Assembly: GCA_963773945.1 (NCBI GenBank)
Contig: CAVZDD010000004.1
Location: 248,001-312,000 of the forward strand
Source of the DNA: JAKIWV01 sp963773945
GTDB taxonomy: Archaea; Thermoplasmatota; Thermoplasmata; Lutacidiplasmatales; UBA184
Direction: 5' to 3'
Length of the DNA: 64,000 bases
How positions within the stretch are numbered: the first letter of the stretch is position 1; the number at the start of each line of letters is the position of its first letter. The notes beneath the pieces were generated by a model. The model did not search any database. It was not told the origin of the DNA and saw only the letters and a program-made list of their open reading frames with translations. The translations under genes were made by a program, and so were the position numbers. This document shows positions 15,517 through 23,801 of the stretch, in pieces.

Positions 15517-18270
15517 ATGGCGAAGACCACAGACCCATGGAAAGTCACGGAACCCCTCCAAGTGGACGGGGAACCGTCGGTCCTCTACGCCCTCGACAAG
15601 ATTCCGGGCATCGACCTCCAGAAGCTCGCCTGTCGGCCGAAAACGGTCCGAATTCTCATGGAAAATTTGCTCCGACACTCGCAGGGCGCTCCCGGCGACG
15701 TGGCGACCCTGCGAGCCCTGGCCCGCGGAGACCGAGCGGGGGTGGCATCGGAGATACCGTTCCGGCCGGAACGGATCCTGCTCCAGGACTTCACGGGCGT
15801 TCCGGTGCTCGTGGACCTCACCGGCCTGCGGTCGGCAGCCCTCCGGAATCATGTCGATCCTTCCCGCGTGAACCCCAACGTTCCCGTCGACCTCGTGGTC
15901 GACCACTCCGTCCAGGTAGACAGTTACGGCAAGCCGGGGTCCCTCTTGGTGAATCTCGACCACGAGTACGAACGCAACTCCGAGCGGTACGTTCTCTTGC
16001 GCTGGGCACGGACCGCCTTCAAGGAGTTTCGAGTCGTGCCGCCGGGAAACGGAATCGTGCACCAGGTCAACCTCGAGTACATCGCGTCGGTCATCACGCG
16101 CCGCGAACGGAACGGCGCCGTGGAGGCCTTCCCCGACACCGTGATCGGGACCGATTCCCACACGACGATGGTGAACGGCCTCGGCGTGCTCGGATGGGGG
16201 GTCGGCGGCATCGAAGCGGAGGCCGCGATGCTGGGAGAACCGTACTTCCTATCGCTCCCCACGGTCGTAGGGGTCCGGTTATCCGGCGCGCTGCCGTCGG
16301 GCGCCACTGCGACGGACCTCGTGCTAACGGTCGCTCGAAAACTCCGGCAGCACGGGGTCGTCGACAAGTTCGTCGAGTTCTACGGTCCCGGCCTACCGCA
16401 CCTCACCGTCCCCGACCGGGCCACGATCTCCAACATGTGTCCGGAGTACGGAGCGACCTCGGCGTTGTTCCCAATCGACGAAGCCACTCTGTCGTACCTG
16501 CGTGGGACCGGTCGGCCGGCCTCGCTCGTGGCCCGCGTCGAGGCGTATGCTCGGCGGCAGGGGCTCTGGAACGAGCCGAATCATCCGGAGCCGGAATTCG
16601 ATGAACGACTTGAATTGGACCTCGGTTCGATCGTTCCCACGATCTCCGGTCCTCGGAACCCCGAGGAGAGCGTCGCGCTGGGTCAGGCATCCGCCTCGTT
16701 CCGGACCGCGCTCGCCGCGTATCGATCCGCCCATCCCGCATCTCCCGAGCCGCCGGAAGTGAGCCCGGCGGACGACCCACTCCAGGCTAGCCCCGCGGGG
16801 ACGAACCCCTCCACCGCCGACGCGAACGGCCGGGTCCACGATGGGACCGTCGTGATCGCGGCGATTACGAGCTGCACGAATACGTCGAATCCGTCCGTCA
16901 TGGTTGGGGCCGGTCTCATCGCCCAGAAGGCGGCCGCGAAGGGACTCCACCCGCCCTCCTACGTGAAGACCTCGCTCGCGCCCGGGTCCAAAGTCGTCAC
17001 CGATTATCTGGAACGCGCCGGCCTCACCCCGGCGCTCAACGCGCTCGGCTTCAACCTCGTCGGGTACGGCTGCACGACCTGTATCGGCAACGCGGGACCC
17101 CTTCCGCCGGCGGTCGAGTCGGCCGTGCGAGACGGGGACCTCTACGTAGCCGCCGTGCTGAGCGGGAACCGGAATTTCGAGGCGCGCATCCACAACCTCG
17201 TCCGCGCGAATTACCTGATGTCGCCGATGTTGGTCGTGGCCTACGCGCTCGCCGGCCGGATGGACATCGACCTGACCACCGAGCCCTTGGGGAAGGACCG
17301 GGACGGCCGACCGGTCTTCCTGCGGGACCTCTGGCCTCACCCCGACGAGATCCGCGCGCTGGTCGAGAAGAGCCTCAACGCTGGCCTCTACGTGGAGGAA
17401 TACCGAAAGATCACGGTGGGCGACCCGCACTGGGAAGCGCTGCCGAACATCGAGGGGGTCGTGTACCCCTGGGATCCGAAGTCCACCTACCTGCGGGATC
17501 CGCCGTACTTTGATTTGCCACCCCCACTCCTGCCCGACGGGAGTCGGCTCCTCGTCGAAGCCCGCGCGTTGGTCGTGCTGGGCGACCGGGTCTCGACCGA
17601 CCACATCTCGCCCGCCGGGGAGATACCGGCCGACGGTCCCGCCGGACAGTACCTCCAAGACCATGGCGTGCTGCCAGCCGAGTTCAACACCTTCGGGACC
17701 CGGCGGGGCAACCACGAGGTCATGATCCGAGGAACGTTCGCCAACGTGCGGATCCAGAACGCCCTCGCCGCGCCGAAGGAGGGGGGGTGGACCCGGCACT
17801 TGCCGTCCGGAGAACTACTGTCCGTGTACGAAGCGGCGGAGCGGTACCGCGTCGAGCAGGTCCCGCTCGTGGTCCTTGCCGGCGCGAGTTACGGCCAGGG
17901 CAGCTCCCGCGACTGGGCAGCGAAGGGGCCGCGCTTGCTCGGGGTCCGGGCGGTCATCGCCCAGAGCTACGAGCGGATTCACCGGAGCAACCTCGTCGGC
18001 ATGGGCGTGCTCCCCCTTGAATTCATGCCGGGCGAGAGCGCGAAGTCGCTCCGGCTGACCGGTCGAGAGCGATTCGCCCTGCGGACCCCTGCGGGCGGGA
18101 CGTTCGGCCCGCGGGCTGAGCTCGAGGCGGTCGCGACGGACGAGGCCGGCGGGGAACAACGGTTTCGGGTACGCGTTCGGATCGATTCCGAGCCCGAGAT
18201 GCAATATTATCGGTCGGGGGGCATCCTGCCCTTCGTGCTCCAGCGCATGGCCGACCGGTCCGGGCCCTAG
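15517..18270 (+). CDS. acnA: Aconitate hydratase (AcnA type)
   Basis: 917 residues, the usual AcnA/IRP1 length. It isomerises citrate and isocitrate in the TCA cycle. The 4Fe-4S ligands are visible: Cys453 in ITSCTNTSNPSVMVGAG, and the pair near 519 and 522 in YGCTTCIGNAGP. The substrate segment DSHTTMVNGLGVLGWGVGG is present near residue 213, and the swivel domain has GASYGQGSSRDWAAKG near 790 with the catalytic Ser. An acidic, Pro-rich linker around 410-435 (PEPPEVSPADDPLQ) is longer than usual. A GGGAGAGG Shine-Dalgarno-like stretch lies before the ATG. Confidence 0.97.
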   Translation: MAKTTDPWKVTEPLQVDGEPSVLYALDKIPGIDLQKLACRPKTVRILMENLLRHSQGAPGDVATLRALARGDRAGVASEIPFRPERILLQDFTGVPVLVDLTGLRSAALRNHVDPSRVNPNVPVDLVVDHSVQVDSYGKPGSLLVNLDHEYERNSERYVLLRWARTAFKEFRVVPPGNGIVHQVNLEYIASVITRRERNGAVEAFPDTVIGTDSHTTMVNGLGVLGWGVGGIEAEAAMLGEPYFLSLPTVVGVRLSGALPSGATATDLVLTVARKLRQHGVVDKFVEFYGPGLPHLTVPDRATISNMCPEYGATSALFPIDEATLSYLRGTGRPASLVARVEAYARRQGLWNEPNHPEPEFDERLELDLGSIVPTISGPRNPEESVALGQASASFRTALAAYRSAHPASPEPPEVSPADDPLQASPAGTNPSTADANGRVHDGTVVIAAITSCTNTSNPSVMVGAGLIAQKAAAKGLHPPSYVKTSLAPGSKVVTDYLERAGLTPALNALGFNLVGYGCTTCIGNAGPLPPAVESAVRDGDLYVAAVLSGNRNFEARIHNLVRANYLMSPMLVVAYALAGRMDIDLTTEPLGKDRDGRPVFLRDLWPHPDEIRALVEKSLNAGLYVEEYRKITVGDPHWEALPNIEGVVYPWDPKSTYLRDPPYFDLPPPLLPDGSRLLVEARALVVLGDRVSTDHISPAGEIPADGPAGQYLQDHGVLPAEFNTFGTRRGNHEVMIRGTFANVRIQNALAAPKEGGWTRHLPSGELLSVYEAAERYRVEQVPLVVLAGASYGQGSSRDWAAKGPRLLGVRAVIAQSYERIHRSNLVGMGVLPLEFMPGESAKSLRLTGRERFALRTPAGGTFGPRAELEAVATDEAGGEQRFRVRVRIDSEPEMQYYRSGGILPFVLQRMADRSGP

Positions 18271-18306
18271 CGGGATTTCCGTGGCATTCCGGGGGCTCTG
18301 CTCGGT

Positions 18307-19725
18307 TCAACCGACCTGTTGGTACCCGGCGATCGTGTCGTCGTAGTACCCCATGTTCCAGGTCTTGGGCATGTCGAGCGCGAACGGAAGCATGTACTGG
18401 GAAGTCAACGGCCGGGGGAACCCGACGCTGCCGCCGCTGATCATCATGTGGTCGAGGCTTCCGTTCAGGAAGTAATCGCGGATGGGATAGCTGGAAAACG
18501 GCTGGTACTCGATTTGGGTGTAGGTCCCGAAGAACAGCGTTCCGGAGTAGGGGATCGAGTCGTTCCAATGTCGGTCGGGGGAGCCTACCGAGTGGTCCAC
18601 GATCGAGAAGTTGATCGACGCGGTCTGGACGTCATCGCGGATGGTCAGCGTGAGCTGCGAGCCGGCGGGGGAGGGGAATCCGGTCCAGAAGTATCCGTGG
18701 CCGAAGTAGTGGGCCACGCAGTTGGTGCCAGGGACGTACCAGGGGGCGATGTAGCCGCCCGGGTCCAGGTCGACCCCGAGCTGGAAGAAGCCGTGGCACG
18801 TGGAGTCCACGGTGCCGATGTAGTTCATCGCGTTGATCTGGAAGCTGAGGATTCCCGCTTCCGGCGTGTTCCAGTTGTCCAGGGTTTCGGTCGCGGTGAG
18901 GGTGGTAAAGGCGGGCAACAGGCTCACCCAGAGCCCCGACCCCTGCCCGTATCCGTCCATCGGGTTGTAGCCGGGGATACGGATCGGGATCTGGTAGGTG
19001 GTGAAGACCAGGTTCGTGTACGCCACGGTCCCGTGGGTGGTCGTCAGGATCGCCCCCGTGTAGTTCTCCGCGTCCGGGACGTCCACGCGGACTCCCGTGT
19101 GGTGGTCGGTCTGGTCGACAAAGACGTTCATCACCCACTCGGGCGTGGTGGTTCCGGCCGGAGTGATCGAGTGGACGTTGGCCGCCACGTAGACCCATCC
19201 CGCGGGTTGGGCGGCGTTGTTCGGGACCGGCGCCAAGTTTTGGAGGGAGCCCAGGTTGGGCCCCGCCCACACTGTGCCGCCGGAGATCCCGACCAGGGCG
19301 ACGGGGACGTTGTGCGGGCCGACCAACCCGACGAATCCCGTCCCACTGGAGCCGGTGTTGATCAGTGCTTGGAAGGACACCAGAGCGTCTCCTCGCTCGA
19401 AGCCCCGGAACGCCAAGTCGGTCTGTGGACGAGAGCGCGCGGAGGACGATAGCAGAACAGGCTCCCCGAGGTAGTTGGGGTGGGTCGTGACGACCGCCCG
19501 GCCCTCGGTGGCCATCCATCCGTCCAGGGAATGGTCCTCAAAGTTCGAGACAAATGCGAAGGCGCCAGCGGGAACATCGGCGTTCGTGAGCAGGTCGGAA
19601 ACGGCCGGGTTCCTGAGCGAGCCGGCCGCGGTCAGGATACCACTGCCGACGACTCCGGCGCCCGGAAGCACAAACAAGGCGGCGACGATCAACACCGCGG
19701 CGGCTGAGAACCGGACTGGCGCCAT
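18307..19725 (-). CDS. Secreted or surface protein of unknown function
   Basis: 472 residues. The N-terminal hydrophobic segment (about 8-30) is a likely signal or anchor. The mature part is beta-rich and full of Gly, Thr, Asn and aromatic residues. It begins with FEDHSLDGWMATEGRAVV, the opening seen in carbohydrate-binding or LamG-like jelly-roll modules, and may contain two such lobes (about 60-235 and 245-460). No catalytic motif was found. Two Cys (in DSTCHGFFQLG and PGTNCVAHYFG) could pair. It lies convergent to acnA, 36 bases apart. Confidence 0.75.
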   Translation of the reverse strand: MAPVRFSAAAVLIVAALFVLPGAGVVGSGILTAAGSLRNPAVSDLLTNADVPAGAFAFVSNFEDHSLDGWMATEGRAVVTTHPNYLGEPVLLSSSARSRPQTDLAFRGFERGDALVSFQALINTGSSGTGFVGLVGPHNVPVALVGISGGTVWAGPNLGSLQNLAPVPNNAAQPAGWVYVAANVHSITPAGTTTPEWVMNVFVDQTDHHTGVRVDVPDAENYTGAILTTTHGTVAYTNLVFTTYQIPIRIPGYNPMDGYGQGSGLWVSLLPAFTTLTATETLDNWNTPEAGILSFQINAMNYIGTVDSTCHGFFQLGVDLDPGGYIAPWYVPGTNCVAHYFGHGYFWTGFPSPAGSQLTLTIRDDVQTASINFSIVDHSVGSPDRHWNDSIPYSGTLFFGTYTQIEYQPFSSYPIRDYFLNGSLDHMMISGGSVGFPRPLTSQYMLPFALDMPKTWNMGYYDDTIAGYQQVG

Positions 19726-19757
19726 AGAGGCAGCAACGGCCGTCGCTATTTACGGGC

Positions 19758-19996
19758 TCAGGGCGTGAGGTCCTGGACCCCCGCAGGACGATCCCACACG
19801 TTCTGCATCGCGGCCCCGCCCACCCACCGAAGGTGAGGTGAAGCAGGCACACGAACCCGATGAGTCCTGTTCCCAATCTCGTGTTCCCATTCGTTTGAAG
19901 GAGGAGCAGTACGACGCCCGATACGACCGCGCCCCAAAGCATCCCCCTCGACCCGACCGGAATGCGGCGGACGATTCCCCGTCGTTCCTCGGCCAC
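19758..19996 (-). CDS. Small two-helix membrane protein (frameshifted)
   Basis: About 79 residues when repaired, with a GTG start at 19996. It has a basic N-tail (EERRGIVRRIPVGSRG) and then two hydrophobic segments, LWGAVVSGVVLLLLQTNG and GTGLIGFVCLLHLTF. The uncorrected frame runs on into the secreted-protein gene. Adding one base in the C-rich stretch 19814-19826 instead gives GGAAMQNVWDRPAG and a stop at 19758, which ends cleanly before that gene. No function is recognised. The reconstruction is inference. Confidence 0.42.
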
Positions 19997-20170
19997 GAGG
20001 GGGGGCCCGGAAGAGAAGGCCCAGGACGTACCGGGTCCACAGCGCGCATCGGACAACCTGACAGGGCCGGATGCGGTGTCACCACGTGTGAATCATTCAG
20101 AGCACGGGGAACGCCGCTGTGGGATCGCGTGCGGCCCTCTCAAGCCAGAGAGCGATCTCGGGGCTTCGGG

Positions 20171-20180
20171 CAAAGTTTAG
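20171..20180 (+). promoter_or_regulatory. TATA-like box of the HIT gene
   Basis: CAAAGTTTAG lies 25-34 bases ahead of the ATG at 20205, the spacing expected for a leaderless archaeal transcript. Confidence 0.4.
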
Positions 20181-20204
20181 ACCCCCAGTGCCCTATCAAG
20201 CCGG

Positions 20205-20627
20205 ATGGCCGACGAGTGCATTTTCTGTCGCATCGTAGAGAATCGGTCCATGGTGCCCCATTGGCTCGCGGAATCGGACAAAGCCCTGGCCTTTCTCGAT
20301 ATCAATCCCATCCGGACGGGCCACACGCTGGTGATCCCGAAAGCGCACGCCGTGGACCTGCGCACGATCACGGACGGGGACTGGGCAGCCGTTGCGGGGC
20401 TGTCGGCAAGGGTAGTGAACCTCCTCCGGCGAAAGCTGGGGACGACCGGCGAGAACCTGTTCGTGGCCAGCGGGCCGGGATCGGAGCAGAGTGTCTTCCA
20501 CCTGCATGTCCACATCATCCCCCGAAGCCCGGACGACGACCTTCGTTGGAACGATTGGTGGAAGACCAAGGCCTTCACACCCCCGACCGCCGAGCTCAAC
20601 GCGCTCGCGAAGAAGATCCGAAGCTGA
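20205..20627 (+). CDS. HIT family hydrolase
   Basis: 140 residues. The catalytic histidine triad is intact in VFHLHVHIIPR (about 101-111). The N-terminal CIFCRIVEN carries the two Cys of the zinc site common in HIT proteins, and GHTLVIPKAHA is the usual third motif. Members hydrolyse nucleotide phosphoramidates or dinucleotide polyphosphates; the substrate is not predictable. The following methyltransferase starts 49 bases after its stop. Confidence 0.92.
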   Translation: MADECIFCRIVENRSMVPHWLAESDKALAFLDINPIRTGHTLVIPKAHAVDLRTITDGDWAAVAGLSARVVNLLRRKLGTTGENLFVASGPGSEQSVFHLHVHIIPRSPDDDLRWNDWWKTKAFTPPTAELNALAKKIRS

Positions 20628-20676
20628 GACGGCCTGCCGCCACCCGGGGGCCCAGCCTTCATCCGCTTGTCGGGTC

Positions 20677-21465
20677 ATGGTGACCTCAATGACCGCTCGG
20701 AGCTCCTCCCCGGACTGGAAAGCGTGGCTTCGCCGGTGGGACAAGCAGCAAGCGTCCCTGCTTCCAAGCCGGGAACGTCGTTTCCACATCATGCTCGACG
20801 TGTTGGAAGCCACTGTCGGCCGTTCCCCGAGGGTGCTGGACCTCGGATCCGGGCCGGGTTCCTTGAGCTTCCGGGTTCTCCAGCGTTTCCCCCACGCACG
20901 ATGCGTGGCCGTGGATTACGACCCGGTGGTTCTTCGGATTGGACAGGGGGCGCTCGGATCCTATCGAGGTCGATTAACGTGGGTCGACGCGAAGCTCGGG
21001 GCTCCCGGCTGGACCCGCCGCCTCCCTCCGGGAAAGTTCGACGCGGCCATCAGTACCACCGCCCTGCATTGGCTACCGCCGGCGAGCCTTCGGCGGGTCT
21101 ACCGCGACCTCGGGGGCCTCCTCCGAGTCGGTGGTGTCTTTCTGAACGGGGATCACCTGGCGTGGGGGTCGGAGGACCCCCGACTCACCCGTCTCTCGCG
21201 GCGCGTCTACCGCGTGCATCGACACGGTCGGAAGCCAGAGGTCGGTTGGGGGGCTTGGGATCGCTGGTGGAGAGACGCTGGGCGAGTCCCGGCGCTGGCC
21301 CCAAGCTTCGCGGAACACCGGCGGCGACAGGCCCAGCATCCCCGGCACGATACCCCGCCCCTGCCCTTAAACGCCCACGTGCGGGCGCTCCGAAAGGCCG
21401 GATTCCGCACCGTCACGGTGGTGTGGCAGATCATCGACAACCGGGTGCTGTTCGCGCAGCGGTGA
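20677..21465 (+). CDS. Class I SAM-dependent methyltransferase
   Basis: 262 residues from the ATG at 20677 (Met at 20689 also possible). Motif I is RVLDLGSGPGSLSFRVL (about 51-67), with an acidic strand-2 end in CVAVDYDPVVL. Further on are AAISTTALHWLPP and LGGLLRVGGVFLNGDH. It matches the general UbiE/trans-aconitate-type fold. A helical insert rich in Arg (about 175-225) precedes the last strands. Substrate unknown. Confidence 0.8.
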   Translation: MVTSMTARSSSPDWKAWLRRWDKQQASLLPSRERRFHIMLDVLEATVGRSPRVLDLGSGPGSLSFRVLQRFPHARCVAVDYDPVVLRIGQGALGSYRGRLTWVDAKLGAPGWTRRLPPGKFDAAISTTALHWLPPASLRRVYRDLGGLLRVGGVFLNGDHLAWGSEDPRLTRLSRRVYRVHRHGRKPEVGWGAWDRWWRDAGRVPALAPSFAEHRRRQAQHPRHDTPPLPLNAHVRALRKAGFRTVTVVWQIIDNRVLFAQR

Positions 21466-21478
21466 CCCTTCGGGCGGT

Positions 21479-21991
21479 TCAGGGGCCGGTTAACACGGCC
21501 GCCAGGGGGGTCTGGCCAATGAAGTCGGCCAGCGCGTTCGCCGGCGCGGGTACTCGAAAGATCAATGGCGGGCGAACGCCGAGGGTCCTCGCACGGAGGC
21601 CCGGTTTTGGGGGGTCTGTAAAGGAGAATTGGAAGCCTCTTCGTACGTTGCTGACCAGGAGGTCGGTAGCGGTCTTGTCGACCCAGAGCCCCCGAGGGAC
21701 GTTCAGATGAACCTCTCCGACCTCCGGATTGGGGAATTCCTGGATCACGGATCCCGGGTCGACGGTGTACGGGGTGTCCACTACGCGACAGACCGGACCC
21801 GGCGGAACGGCCGCTCTCCAGTCCTTGTAACCCAGCATCCCCGGCGCTCCCTCCCCCCGGAGTGTCTGCACGGCGATGAACCGCTGATTCGTAAATTCGA
21901 GCCGTGCAGGTCCGGACCGGAGTCCAAACAGAAAGGCGAAATCGATCTCCCCAACCAGTCTCTCGGCAGCGTCGAACACTGACCCTGGCAT
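21479..21991 (-). CDS. Protein of unknown function, possible PH-like fold
   Basis: 170 residues, soluble. The segment GPARLEFTNQRFIAVQTL resembles the strand pair of bacterial PH-like domains (L.LT..R.I.V). The rest is mixed beta with many Val, Pro and Gly. No catalytic motif is visible. It is convergent to the methyltransferase gene, 13 bases apart. A family cannot be named from sequence alone. Confidence 0.55.
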   Translation of the reverse strand: MPGSVFDAAERLVGEIDFAFLFGLRSGPARLEFTNQRFIAVQTLRGEGAPGMLGYKDWRAAVPPGPVCRVVDTPYTVDPGSVIQEFPNPEVGEVHLNVPRGLWVDKTATDLLVSNVRRGFQFSFTDPPKPGLRARTLGVRPPLIFRVPAPANALADFIGQTPLAAVLTGP

Positions 21992-22081
21992 GGCGTCTCA
22001 GACTAAGAACCGCGGGGCCGCGGTCGACTCCAAGGTATATCTGAGACCACCTCCTCGTCGCCGACCCGAGGAACTGGGAAC

Positions 22082-22548
22082 TTGACGTCCTCCATTTCGA
22101 TCTACGAGATCCACGTGACCTTCCGCGCTCCCCTTGCCTTCGCCTATGCGTGGTGCACTGACTACACCCCGGCCGACCGGAAGCTCGAGGGCGACCCGGG
22201 CTCTCGACAGATTCTCCGGAAGGGCCGTCGGCCGCGGTTTACGAGGACCTGAACCCGACCCCTCACGGGTGGATGTGGAGCCGACAGACGGTGACCTTTC
22301 GCCCCCCCAATCGGTGGCATGCCATCGCGGCCGGCAATTACCGGATCTGGAACCTCGATTATTCCCTGCGCGAACGGGCCGATGGTCGAACGGAGTTCAC
22401 CATGCGCGGCAAACGACGTGCCACCCCCTTGGGCGTCAGGAATCCCCCGAAGAAAGTGCTCGAGAAAGAACTCCGGATAATGTGGGAGAATCTAGGCCGT
22501 GCCCTGGAGAAGGACTATCGGGCCGGGCGCCGGAAGGTCCACCGCTGA
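22082..22548 (+). CDS. SRPBCC (START-like) ligand-binding protein (frameshifted)
   Basis: About 155 residues when repaired. It begins at a TTG (22082) after a GAGGAA ribosome-binding stretch, with ISIYEIHVTFRAPLAFAYAW, then CTDYTPADRKL, typical of SRPBCC/polyketide-cyclase folds. The frame breaks near 22216-22224 (CGGAAGGGCC). One added base joins it to AVYEDLNPTPHGWMW, and then the intact C-terminal 91 residues follow with strands HAIAAGNYRIWNLDYSL and the long C-terminal helix. The ligand is unknown. Confidence 0.65.
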
Positions 22549-22565
22549 ATCGGGTGAGCCCCGTC

Positions 22566-23093
22566 CTATTTACGCCGGCGGGAACGTCCGGGCCTGATCT
22601 TCGGTGGGCTCAGTTCCCGTTGCATCTCCGCGACGCGCGCGAAGCCGTGGGCGGCGTAGAGCTTCTCGCCCATCGTGGACGCCCGCAACAAGATACGTTC
22701 GCAGCCTCGAGATCGCGCCCACCGAACGGTCGCCGCAAGGACTGCCGAGGCCGCACCCCGTTTCCTCCACTCCGGTAGTGTGTACATCGCCTGGATCTTG
22801 GACAGATACCGACCCGGGAGGTCCGGACGAGGCGGTACCTCCATGAGCCAGACGAAGCCTCCCGCGATGGCGGTTCCCCGCGAGTCCACCGCAAGGAAAC
22901 CGGCAAGCCGACGTTCGCGCATCTTCCCGCGAATCCACGTTTGAAGATCCCGAAAGCTCCGGCGCGCAGCGGGGGTCAGCGGCACCGCTTCCCGGTGCTG
23001 TAGCTCCTGCGAGATCAAGAGTCGGAATCGAGCCAGAGTCTCGACATCCCGGGCGCCCGCTCTCCGGATACGGAAGGAGGCGCTGGTAGGCAT
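22566..23093 (-). CDS. GNAT family N-acetyltransferase
   Basis: 175 residues. It starts with FRIRRAGARDVETLARF, the usual beta1-alpha1 of GNAT. The acetyl-CoA loop is in YTLPEWRKRGAASAVLAATV (about 108-127, R.RG.A), and the C-terminal LRASTMGEKLYAAHGFARV is the motif B helix-strand. The C-terminus is a basic tail. It is convergent to the SRPBCC gene. The acceptor is unknown. Confidence 0.88.
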   Translation of the reverse strand: MPTSASFRIRRAGARDVETLARFRLLISQELQHREAVPLTPAARRSFRDLQTWIRGKMRERRLAGFLAVDSRGTAIAGGFVWLMEVPPRPDLPGRYLSKIQAMYTLPEWRKRGAASAVLAATVRWARSRGCERILLRASTMGEKLYAAHGFARVAEMQRELSPPKIRPGRSRRRK

Positions 23094-23159
23094 CGGAATT
23101 CAGCAAGCCCATCGACCCGGACAGATAGCGGCTAGGGCCGGGGAGCTTCCCCAACGGAA

Positions 23160-23232
23160 TGGGCCGGGACGGATTTGAACCGTCGATCTCCGCGTTGTAA
23201 GCGCGACGTCATCACCGCTAGACCACCGGCCC
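23160..23232 (-). tRNA. tRNA-Val (anticodon TAC)
   Basis: 73 bases, no intron. The acceptor stem GGGCCGG/CCGGCCC pairs fully, the anticodon stem is TCGCG/CGCGG (one T-G wobble), the loop CTTACAA gives anticodon TAC, and the T arm is GACGG-TTCAAAT-CCGTC. The discriminator is A. CCA is not encoded. Confidence 0.95.
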
Positions 23233-23375
23233 GCAACGACCAGACCGGGCCGCCGTCATGGAATTGTCGGTCGGTAGGTCTCCTCATGCGCTTCGACACA
23301 CAGGGCTGTGGAACGAGGTTAAACCTGTGACATCGTCCTTGAAGTAGACGGATTCGTCAGGGGACAGAGAGAGGG

Positions 23376-23789
23376 ATGATGACCGTGACAGGGGCGGGAA
23401 CCAAGGAGAAGCCATGGCAGTTGAAGACCCCTAGCGGACTGTCGCCCTTCCAGGCGTACCGCGACGAGAGTAACAACCCGCCGGCTCTCGTGGTGACGGT
23501 CGGCGCCACCACGTTGCAGTACCAGCTCCGATGTCTGGACGACCTGCATGCGATGCTCCAGAAGCACGGCGATTGGATGGCACTCGGCAGCGCCGACGAG
23601 CAGAAACCGGCCGCGGCCGGCACGGTGGAGGCCTGGGCCCGGTCGCCGGACAACCCCGTTGGAGGGTGGTACGGGATCAAGAAGGGACTCCGCGGTCGGT
23701 TCGGCAACTACATACCCCCCGTGATGGAGGTCCTCGGCCGCGCGGAGGTCGAGCACCTGCCCAAGAACAACCGCATGCGGGCGCGGTAA
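23376..23789 (+). CDS. Small conserved protein shared with bacteria (DUF6855-like)
   Basis: 137 residues. I recall a family spread mainly in actinobacteria with the same order of segments: GTKEKPWQLKTPSG at the start, NPPALVVTVG, then LRCLDDLHAMLQKHGDWMAL, GSADEQKPAAAGTVEAWARS, PVGGWYGIKKGLRGRFG and the terminal NNRMRAR. I associate it with DUF6855, from memory. Function is unknown. The very close match of motifs to bacterial members and its position 144 bases from tRNA-Val suggest possible transfer. Met at 23379 is an alternative start. Confidence 0.8.
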   Translation: MMTVTGAGTKEKPWQLKTPSGLSPFQAYRDESNNPPALVVTVGATTLQYQLRCLDDLHAMLQKHGDWMALGSADEQKPAAAGTVEAWARSPDNPVGGWYGIKKGLRGRFGNYIPPVMEVLGRAEVEHLPKNNRMRAR

Positions 23790-23801
23790 TCGTCCCCGTC
23801 G

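Noticed and set aside
19750..20085. Separate reading frame over the small membrane protein
   Set aside because: Its amino-acid content is random-like. The membrane helices and the clean ending are in the other frames.
23160..23232. Integrated element at tRNA-Val
   Set aside because: No integrase gene and no repeated tRNA end were found nearby.
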